From: Tetrahymena thermophila SB210
Taxonomy: Eukaryota > Ciliophora > Oligohymenophorea > Hymenostomatida > Tetrahymenidae
Reading direction: 5' to 3'
DNA: 64,000 nucleotides
Assembly (NCBI RefSeq): GCF_000189635.1
Contig: NW_002476416.1
Span: forward strand, 62,001-126,000
A program made the translations under genes and the position numbers. Each line of letters starts with the position of its first letter. Position 1 is the first letter of the stretch. Positions 55,141 through 64,000 of the stretch are shown here, one piece after another. Below the pieces are notes generated by a model that was not told the origin of the DNA, ran no database searches, and was given only the letters and a program-made list of their open reading frames with translations.

Positions 55141-56095
55141 TGCTTACATGTAGAGATATCAAAAACCATTAATTTTTATACAAAGTTTATTTAATTTGTG
55201 GCTTTTGATTGATCAAAACCATAAATTTAATTAATAAATTCAAATATAAATCAAAAATTATATTTCATAACTCTGGTAATTATTTCAGATCATTAACTTT
55301 TTTTGAGTGATTTTGTACATAAATTTAAGTAATTAGGAATTTATATTTTTTCCTATTTCCATATCTATGGGAAATAAGTATATCATAATTTAAACAACTT
55401 TTTCAATGTAAAAAAAATATTTTCATACAAAACAAAATAGTTTAAAATTTAGCAGTAAAATTTAATCTCCAATATTTTGTTTTCTAAAAATTTGTTTGAT
55501 ATATTATAAAAAATAAAAAATATTATTTACAAATTAGCATCAATAATTGCAAAATTTTACAATCTATTATATTTTTTGAATATACAGTAAAAAATTATTT
55601 ATTCTAATCAAAATTTTATTTCATATCTTTTATTACTAATTAATTCTGATTATATTACTTCTAACTTGAAACAGAATTTTATAGTTAATTTTAAAATTAC
55701 AACACATTTATCTGATAAGTTTTATCTAATCATCTTTTAAAACTATCTTGATTTTAAATCTAAAAATAATATTATTTTATTATCTATTAATTCTTTCAAT
55801 TATATTTATCACCTCTAATTTAACCCATATTTTTAAATATTTGAGGCTTATAATTAAATGATTGTATTAATGTATGCAGATTAATTTTATTACTAAAATT
55901 GTATCTTTCAATAAATAAAATTAAAATTTAAGTTAAACAGTAAATTAGCTAACTAAACTTTTCTTAATAAATTAAAAAATTAGTTTTTGCTTATAAAAAA
56001 TTCACTATTCCTAATTAAAATTCGCCACGCTTTATAGACTTAGACATTTTTACTAAAAACATTAAAGAATAAAAAAATAAAATACAAAAAAAAAC
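55141..56095 (+). repeat. Flanking repeat F, copy 5 (upstream of broken protease copy)
   Basis: Enters the flank at the TGTAGAGATATCAAAAACCA block and runs to the leader of the broken protease at 56096. Confidence 0.85.
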
Positions 56096-56497
56096 TTCTT
56101 GCTTATAATAAATGCTCAAGTTAACATCAAAGAATTTATCTGAATGAACATGAAAACTATTTAGATAAATGGTTTTCTTTGAGAACTTGTAAAAGATTAA
56201 GGAACATAACAGTAATCTTAATAACACCTATTCTACCCATTTAAACTAATTCTGAGATATGACTAAAGTAGAATTTACTGAAAAAATTCTTATGAAATAA
56301 GATTTGGTTGACCATTTAATGAATGGAATCAGTTAAGAGGCAACTCATAATGATGTTAATAATGAAAATTAACTGAATTCAAAAAGCCTTACTTTAGCTG
56401 CTTCAATAGACTGGAGAGAAAAAGGTCCTGTAACATCAATTGTGGTTCATGCTAGTTTCTCTGCAGCTGGCTTAATGGAGCCATTTAACTATGCTTT
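56096..56497 (+). pseudogene. Broken protease copy A (propeptide plus start of mature domain)
   Basis: Aligned with gene 3 it begins at the LLAYN codons. The start codon and signal peptide have been deleted together with the last bases of the leader. The propeptide frame has a lost base (GAAAACT for GAAAAACT). Just before the active site about 14 bases are missing and CGSCW is damaged, removing the catalytic Cys context. Similarity stops within the LMESFNF region and jumps straight into flank copy 6 at TATGCTTTGC. It cannot make an active enzyme. Confidence 0.9.
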
Positions 56498-57297
56498 GCT
56501 ATATATATATTTGTAAAACATGAAGAGATATCAAATTCATTAATTTTTATACAACGTTCATGTAATTTGTGGCTATTTGATTAATCAAAGTCATGAATTT
56601 AATTTAATAAATTTGAATTTTAATCAATAATTTTATTTGTGGCTATGGTTCTTATTTCAGATCATTAACTATAGTTGAATGTTTATCCATTAATTTAAGT
56701 AATTAGGAATTTATACTTTATGCTAACTCCTTTATCTAAGAAGAAATAAGTATCTCATAATTTGGACATCTTTTTACATGTAAAAAAAATATTTTCATAC
56801 ATAAAGAAAACAGAATCTAAAATTACAAATAAAATTTCATCTCCAATATATAGTTTTCTAAAAATTAGTATGATATGTATTATAAAATAAAAATATTACT
56901 TATTAAATTAATATCAATAATTGTAAAATGTTACTATTTATTATTTAGTTTGAGTTTTTAGGTTAAAAATTGCTTATTCTTATCAAAATTTTATTTCATA
57001 ATTAAATAACTAATTAATCTTGACAATATTATTTCTAACTTCAAATAGAATTTTATAGTTAATTCTAAAATGATAACACATTGATCTAATAAATTATATC
57101 TAATCATCTTTTAAAATTTTTTTGATTTAAAATCTAAAAATAATATTATTTTATTCTTTATCATTTCTTTCAATATTGTTTATGACCTTTAATTTAATCC
57201 ATATTTTTAAATATTTGAGACTTATAATTAAATTGTTTTATTAACGTATGCAGATTAATTTTATTACTAAAATTATATTTTCCAATAAATAGAATTG
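56498..57297 (+). repeat. Flanking repeat F, copy 6
   Basis: Shortened flank that starts at the TATGCTTTGCTATAT block and ends without the leader. It runs directly into the middle of the next protease copy. Confidence 0.8.
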
Positions 57298-58067
57298 CCA
57301 GATATGACTAAAGAAGAATTTACTGAAAAAATTGATATGAAATAGGATTTGGTTGACCATTTAATGATTAGAGTTAGTTAAGAGGCAACTCATAATAATG
57401 TAAATAGAGAAGCTTAACTGAATTCAAAAGCCCCACTTTAGCTGCTTCAATAGACTGGAGAACAAAAGGTGCTGTAACATCAGTTAAGAATTAAGGTAAT
57501 TGTGGTTCATGCTGGAGTTTCTCTGCAGCTGGCTTAATGGAGTCATTTAACTTCATTTAAAACAAAGCTTTAGTTGATTTTTCTGAGTAATAACTCCTTG
57601 ATTGTGTCATCCCTGCAAACGGTTACAATATTCATGGATGTGAAGGATGGCCTGCTTACTGTGTAGAATATGCCTCCAAAGTAAGTATCACTACCTTAAA
57701 GAACTATCCCTATGTTAGAGTTTAGAATAAGTGTAATGTGACTGGTACAAATAATGGTTTTAAGCCTAAAAAGTGGAATTAAGTTCCTAACACTTCAAAT
57801 GACTTAAAAAGTGTTTTGAATTTCTCTCCTGTTTCTGTTCTTGTTGATGCTAACAATTGGGATGGTTATTAGTCTGGAATTTTCAACGGGTGCGATTAAT
57901 CTCTTATTATTCTTAACCATGCTGTATTAGCTGTTGGCTATGACAAACAAGGTAACTGGATTGTTAAAAACTCTTGGGGCCCTTATTGGGGTGAAAATGG
58001 TTATATGAGACTTGCTCCTAACAACACCTGCAGTATCCTAAAATATAATATTTAAATTACTGCTTGA
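57298..58067 (+). pseudogene. Broken protease copy B (5' truncated, mature domain open)
   Basis: Begins at the SDMTKEEF codons of the propeptide, so signal, half the propeptide and promoter-proximal leader are missing. One base is deleted near 57428, putting the mature part in another frame. From SIDWRTKGAVTSVKNQ to TGA at 58065-58067 the mature domain is open, with [21 protein letters not shown] and [12 protein letters not shown] all present. One codon is lost at GCEGW, and Gly-Ile near the end is Ser-Ile (TCSIL). It might produce a propeptide-less enzyme only if a new start and promoter exist, for which I see no sign. Confidence 0.85.
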
Positions 58068-58349
58068 AAAATTTGGATAAACTATTATAAATTAAAATTT
58101 ATGAAAATATAGGGTTGGACAAAATAATTGAACATTAATAAAAGTATCTGAAGGGTATCTCTGATAAATTTTATATTATGATATTTAGATTTATCATCAA
58201 AAATTATATATGAATATATACATGATATTAACAAATTCTTACTTACTATTAGATTCCTTAAAAAACAATGAAATTGAAATTTATATTATAAATGTGTTTA
58301 AAAAACAAGTCAAAAAAATCCAGTGTCAGACCACACTTTTCTCTTTATA
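58068..58349. other. 240-bp insertion downstream of broken copy B
   Basis: About 58106-58345 is absent from the corresponding place after the other protease copies. Its left end, TATAGGGTTGGACAAAATAA, resembles terminal repeats of Tc1/mariner/pogo-type elements and starts with TA. The right end (CAGTGTCAGACCACAC) is not its obvious inverse, so it may be a solo end or a different element. Confidence 0.4.
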
Positions 58350-59668
58350 TAATGAATGACCTAATTTATACTTTTTGCAAAAATTTTAAATAATTTTTAA
58401 ATTATTTATTTTGTACAAATTTATAAGTAAAATAATAAAGCAAAATCATTTTTCCTGTTCTAGACAGGTAGTATTTTTATAGTAAATTTAAATGAAAATT
58501 CTTCATATAAATATACTTTATTATTTCCCAAGCTAAATCTCAAGATAAAATTATAAGTAATACATAATTTCCATAAAAAATTATTAAATACTATCAAGCA
58601 TAAGCTGTTAAAAATGAATAAATGAAAACTAAACTTATATAAAATATATTTATAAAATTAATTTTACTTTTGAAAAATAATGAATTTATAATAGTAATTA
58701 AATCTCCATAGTATAGAATAATTTACTTTTTTTGTTTTTATTCTTAATTTCATTAATTGAAAAAATCTTCTGAAAACTAATCACTTTTTCCTATAAAATT
58801 TAAAACAAAGTATGGAGTAACATAGAGTTAATTAATAAATATCATTTTAATTTTAAACTATCCAAAATGATAAAAGTTATTTATAATAGTCTATTTAAAT
58901 GAAATAGATATCTTGAAGTATTAATGTCACTAGTGATGTGTAGTAGATGCTTTGTTATATCTATTTATAAAACATGTAGAGATATTAAAAATCATTAATT
59001 TTTATCCAAAGTTTATTTAATTTCTGGCTATTTGATATATCAAAACCATGAATTTAATTTAATAAAAATAAGTATAAATCAAAAATTTTACTTCATGGCT
59101 TTGGCTTTTATTTCAGACCATTAACTTATATTTGAGTGTTTTTATGTATAAATTTAAGTAATTAAGAATTTATATTATCATAATTTCCCCTTTTAAATGT
59201 AAAAAAAATATTTTCATAATTAAAGAAAATAGAGTCTAAAATTCAGAAGTAAAACTTATTCTCCAATATTTTGTTTTCTAAAAATTAGTATTATATGTAT
59301 TATTAAATAAAACATATTATTTACTAAATTAGCATCATATTTTTGCAAAATGTTACAATCTATTATTTTGTTTGAGTTTTTATGTTGTAAATTGATTATC
59401 CTTATCAAAATTTTATTACATAGTTTTTATTACTAAGTAATTCTGATAAAATAATTTCTAACTTGAAATAGAATTTTATAGTGAATTCTGTAATGAGGGT
59501 AAATAGATCTGATAAATTTTATCTAATCATCTTTTAAAATTTTTTTGATTTAAATATAAAAAATACACTATTCCAAATTGAAATCCTCCATGCTTTATAT
59601 AGTTAGCATTTTTACTCAAAACATTAAAGAATAAAAAATAAAAATAAAACTAAAACTTTAAGTAAAAT
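58350..59668 (+). repeat. Flanking repeat F, copy 7 (upstream of protease gene 3)
   Basis: Flank copy ending at the ATG of gene 3. It lacks part of the region after the TCTAATCATCTTTTAAAATT block (near 59520) compared with copy 1, showing internal deletion. Confidence 0.85.
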
Positions 59669-60679
59669 ATGAATAAATTTATCCTTTTGAGTATTATCAT
59701 GCTCATGCCTCTCTGTTTTGCTCAAGATATAAGTGTAGAAAAACTTCTTGCTTATAATAAATGGTCAAGCTAACATCAAAGAGTTTATCTGAATGAACAT
59801 GAAAAACTATTTAGACAAATGGTTTTCTTTGAGAACATGTAAAAGATTTAGGAACATAACAGTGATCCTAATAACACCTATTCTACCCATTTAAACTAAT
59901 TCTCAGATATGACTAAAGAAGAATTTGTAGAAAAAATTCTTATGAAATAGGATTTGGTTGACCATTTTATGAAAGGAATCAATTAAGAGACAACTCATAG
60001 TGATTCTAATAATAAGGAAACTTAATTGAATTCAAAAAGCCTTACTTTAGCTGATTCAATAGACTGGAGAACAAAAGGTGCTGTAACATCAGTTAAAAAT
60101 TAAGGTGATTGTGGTTCATGCTGGACTTTCTCTGCAGCTGGCTTAATGGAGTCATTTAACTTCATTAAAAACAATGTTTTAGTTGATTTTTCTGAGTAAT
60201 AACTGCTTGACTGTGTCTACTTTACAAGGGGTTACAACTCTTATGGATGTTCTGGAGGATGGCCTGATTAATGTCTGAATTATGCCTCCAAAATAGGTAT
60301 CACTACCCTAGACAAGTATCCCTATGTTGGAGTTATGACCAATTGTAGAGGGAGTGGTACAAATAATGGCTTTAAGCCTAAAAGCTGGATTTAAATTCCT
60401 AACACTTCTAATGACTTAAAAAGTGCTTTGAATTTCTCTCCTGTTTCTGTTCTTGTTGATGCTTCCACTTTGGGTATTTATAAATCTGGAATTTTCAACG
60501 GATGTGATTAATCTAATATTAGTCTTAATCACGCTGTATTAGCTGTTGGCTATGACTAACAAGGAAACTGGATTATTAAAAATTCTTGGGGCACCTAATG
60601 GGGTGAGAATGGCTATATGAGACTTGCTGCTAACAATACATGCGGTATCTTAAGCTATAATTTTTAAATTACTGCTTGA
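59669..60679 (+). CDS. Papain-family (cathepsin L-like) cysteine protease 3, 336 aa
   Basis: Intact single-exon paralogue. Signal peptide MNKFILLSIIMLMPLCFA, propeptide with VFFENMQKIQEHNSD and NQFSDMTKEEF, mature start SIDWRTKGAV. Active-site Gln145 and Cys151 in NQGDCGSCWTF, His288 in [10 protein letters not shown] and Asn305 in KNSWGTQWGENG. Relative to genes 1 and 2 the substrate-side loop after LLDCVYFTRGYNSYGCSGGW is changed and less conserved than the rest, as expected if paralogues diverge in specificity. Probably secreted or lysosomal. Confidence 0.95.
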
Positions 60680-61129
60680 AAAATCTGGATAAGCTATTAT
60701 AATTCAAATATATTATTCGTATAAACTATTATTTTATATAAAATAGTAATTCAAATATTAAGATTCGATTAGTTTTAAAAATACAAATTTATTTAAATTA
60801 ACATTAAATTTATAAATATTAAAAAATAATAATTTATATTTCAAAATAGCTTGACAAAATATATTAAAGTAAGTTTATTTTATAAAAAAAGTTCAACAAA
60901 AATTAACTATAAAATTAATTATAGCACTTCCAGGATTATAATTATCGTGTAGCGCTCGGCAAGAATAGTTATCTTGAAATTGCTGAAATAGTTTAATTGT
61001 TTTTAAGAATATTAATATTAAAATTAAATATCTAAGCTCTTTTTTATTATTTTTTAAATAAAATTTATAATTTAACACCCAGAATATCACACAAAATTTG
61101 TAAAGTGGGTGGGTGTTAATTGATAAGAG
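60680..61129. other. Downstream flank of gene 3, then GC-richer insertion
   Basis: The first 200 bases match the flanks of the other copies. About 60885-61125 is extra sequence containing a GC-rich core (near 60930-60965, with AGCGCTCGGC) and an imperfect inverted repeat TTAACACCCA ... TGGGTGTTAA around 61072-61119. No coding frame is convincing. Confidence 0.45.
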
Positions 61130-62865
61130 CTTACAGTATTTAAGATTTTTATGTTAACATATATTTAGCTAGATAATATTAAGTAAGAACATTTTTAAGT
61201 TAATTTCAAATAAAATTCAAAATTCGACAAAAAATTATTAAAATATAAATAATTTAAATAAAATACCATAAGACTAAAGTATAAACATGTAAGTATGTAT
61301 GCCTTTAATAAAAGAAAAATATATCAAAATATCCTTTAATTTGAATTATTATGATGCGATATATACTGACCTAATTAATACTTTTCTTAAAGAATTTATT
61401 TTATTCAAATTTATAAGTAAAATAATAAAGCAAAATCCTTTTTCCTGTTTTACACTAAGTAATTTTATAGTCACTTTAAATGAAAATTCTTCATATAAAT
61501 ATACTTTATTAATTCCCAAGTTAAAGCTAAATATAAAATTATAAGTAATACATAATTTCCATAAAACTTTCTAAATGCAATCAAGCAAAGGTTGTTAAAA
61601 ATAAATAAATGAATGAATACTAAATTTATTTAAAATATATTTATAAAATTAATTTTACTTTTGAAGAATAATGAATTTACTGTAGTAATAAATTCTCCAT
61701 AATATAGAATAAAATATATTTTTTTAGTTTTCATTCTGAATTTTATCAATTGAAAAAATCTTCTGGAAGCAAATAACTTTTTTTCTATAAAATTTAAAAC
61801 AAAATATGGAAAGATTTATCATTAACATAAAATTAGTTAATAAATTTTAAATGAAATAGGTATCTCGAAGTGTTGATGGTTAGTATAGATATGTAATAGA
61901 TGCTTTGCTATATCTATTTATAAAACATTTAGAGATATCAAAACCATTCATTTTTATACAAAGTTTATTTAATTTGTGGATTTTGATAGATCTAAACCAT
62001 AAATTTAATTTAATAAATTCAAATATAAATCAATAATTATATTTCATAATTCTCGTAATTATTTCAGATCATTAAATTTTTTTGAGTGTTTTTGTACATA
62101 AATCTGAATAATTAGGAATTTATATTTTTTCCTATTTCCATATCTAAGGGAAATAAGTATATCATAATTTAAACAACTTTTTCCGTGTAAAAAAAATATT
62201 TTCATACATAAAGAAAATAGAGTTTAAAATTTAGCAGTAAAATTTAATCTCCGATATTTTATTTTCTAAAAATTATATAGTTTGATATATTTTATAAAAT
62301 AAAAAATATTATTTACAAATTAGCATCAATAATTGCAAAATGTTACAATCTATTTTATTCTTTGAGTAGACAGTAAAAAATTATTTATTCAAATCAAAAT
62401 TTTATTTCATATCTTTTATTACTAATTAATTCTGATTATATAACTTCTAACTTGAAATAGAATTTTATAGTTAATTTTAAAATTACAACACATTTATCTG
62501 ATAAGTTTTATCTAATCATCTTTTAAAACTATCTTGATTTTAAATCTAAAAATAATATTATTTTATTATCTATTAATTCTTTCAATTATATTTATCACCT
62601 CTAATTTAACCCATATTTTTAAATATTTGAGGCTTATAATTAAATGATTGTATTAATGTATGCAGATTAATTTTATTACTAAAATTGTATCTTTCAATAA
62701 ATAAAATTATAATTTAAGATAAACAATAAATTAGCTGGCTAAACTTTTCTTAATAAATTAAAAAATTAGTTTTTGCTTATAAAAATTCACTATTCCTAAT
62801 TAAAATTCGCCACGCTTAACAGACTTAGACATTTTTACTAAAAACATTAAAGAATAAAAAAATCA
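61130..62865 (+). repeat. Flanking repeat F, copy 8 (gene lost)
   Basis: Nearly complete flank, closest to copy 5, including the leader up to AAAGAATAAAAAAATC. Where the protease should start there are only a few bases before the stub at 62866. Confidence 0.85.
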
Positions 62866-62883
62866 AATTGAAAACTATTTAGA
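62866..62883 (+). pseudogene. Stub of a protease copy
   Basis: GAAAACTATTTAGATA corresponds to the propeptide codons around EKLFRQM of the other copies, with the same one-base loss as broken copy A. All upstream coding sequence is deleted and the hairpin repeat follows at once. Confidence 0.5.
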
Positions 62884-62985
62884 TATAGCACTTTGCAATT
62901 TTAAAAAATAGTCATCGCTATTTATTAGCGATGATTTAAATTTTATTTTCTGATATATTTTGATGTATTAAATGAAAAATAGTAT
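62884..62985. repeat. Dispersed hairpin repeat, copy 2
   Basis: Same core as 46163-46315 (perfect TCATCGCTA / TAGCGATGA stem) without the 51-base second hairpin. It abuts the protease stub. Confidence 0.7.
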
Positions 62986-64000
62986 GTCATCAAAATATTT
63001 ATAAATTTTGCGGAAAGCCAACTTATATTATATTTATTATATAAAGGGGTTTCCAAGTCGCTGAAATGACCTATATATAGGTAAGTAATTTTATAGTAAA
63101 TTTAAATGAGAATTCTTCATTAATATATTTTATTAATTTCTAAAAATAAAATTATAAATAATACATAATTTCATAAAAACTTTCAAAATAAACCAATGTT
63201 AAAAATGAATTAACGAATGAATACTAAACCTATTTAAAATATATTTATAAAATTAATTTTATTTTTTAAAAATAGTGAATTTATTGTGTTAATTAAATCT
63301 CTATGATATATGATAGAGAATAAAATTTATTTTTTTAGCTTTTATTCTTAGTTTCATTTATTGAAAAAATATTCTAAAAGTAAATCACTTTTTTTCTATA
63401 AAATTTAAAACAAAATGTTTAAAGGTTATAATTAGTTAATAAATGCCATTTTAATTTTAAATTATCCTAAATGATAAAAATTATTTAAAAAAGCTTATTT
63501 AAATGAAATAGATATGTCTAAGTATTAATGGTTACTATTAAAATGTAATGATTCTTTGTTATATGTATTTGTAAAACATGTAGAGATATCAAAAATCATT
63601 AATTTTTATACAATTTTTATGTAATTTTTCGCTATTTGATTGATGAAAATCATGAATTTAATTTAATAAATTTGAATTTTAACCAAAAATTTTATTTGTG
63701 GCTATGGTTCATATTTCAGATCATTAACTTTAGTTGAATGTTTTTCCATGAATTTAAGTAATTAGAAATTTATATTATATCCTAACTCCCTTATGTAAGA
63801 AGAAATAAGTATATCACAATTTAAACATCTTTTTACATATAAGAAAAATATTTTAAATTAGTTAATAAATACCCTTTTAATTTTAAACTATCCTAAATGA
63901 TAAAATTATTTAAAATAGCTTATTTAAATGAAATAGATATGTCTAAGTATTAATTGTTACTATTAAAATGTAATAGATGCTTTGTTATATATATTTTTAA
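62986..64000 (+). repeat. Flanking repeat F, copy 9, internally duplicated, cut by window end
   Basis: After a short unique segment with a 12-bp palindrome CCTATATATAGG (63070-63081), the flank restarts at the TAAGTAATTTTATAG block. A block near 63430-63560 (AAATGATAAAAATTAT, AAATGAAATAGATATGTCTA) recurs at 63860-64000, so duplication occurs inside the flank too. No gene before the window ends. Confidence 0.7.

Noticed and set aside
60893..61090. Minus-strand 65-codon frame
   Set aside because: Lies in the GC-richer insertion; no start context or family, and the inserted sequence explains its composition.

Overview
The window reads as nuclear DNA of a Tetrahymena-like oligohymenophorean ciliate. 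It is extremely AT-rich. Long, plausible proteins appear only when TAA and TAG are read as glutamine and TGA is the sole stop. Introns are short, AT-rich and GT...AG. Standard-code ORFs are therefore fragments, and every gene below was read by eye with the ciliate code. I cannot tell macronuclear from germline sequence. Two 100-N assembly gaps lie at 4058-4157 and 47655-47754.

Left part (1-23 kb): a small minus-strand gene with a dual-acylation N-terminus (MGTCC); an array of 90-nt leucine-rich-repeat exons separated by near-identical introns (3240-5245); a 1424-aa protein with two cyclic-nucleotide-binding domains; a five-exon hypothetical gene; a short SAS-6 N-terminal-domain protein; a complete four-exon malate synthase of the glyoxylate cycle with a possible peroxisomal C-terminal tail; two or more hypothetical minus-strand genes; and a two-helix membrane protein.

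Middle (23.5-34.6 kb): one large minus-strand gene for a giant secreted/membrane protein. It has a signal peptide, a long beta-rich ectodomain with beta-helix-type repeats, a Cys-rich GPLC module, a multi-pass membrane region and a Q/N/S-rich tail. A small three-exon gene follows at 36.4-37.2 kb.

Right part (38-64 kb): an unstable, duplicated region. Three intact papain/cathepsin-L-like cysteine protease genes, two large broken copies and one tiny stub are embedded in at least nine copies of a 1-1.7 kb flanking repeat. Interspersed are a small secreted-protein gene, a TRIM-like (zinc/B-box-like, coiled-coil, SPRY-like) gene, a decayed gene with in-frame TGAs, a dead hAT transposase, a second decayed LRR-exon locus, a small hairpin repeat whose two copies each abut a truncated coding sequence, and several short GC-richer insertions.

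The left and middle genes look like unrelated housekeeping, cytoskeletal and surface functions. The right part looks like birth-and-death evolution of a secreted protease family in a transposon-rich neighbourhood. No CRISPR, tRNA or rRNA gene was recognised.
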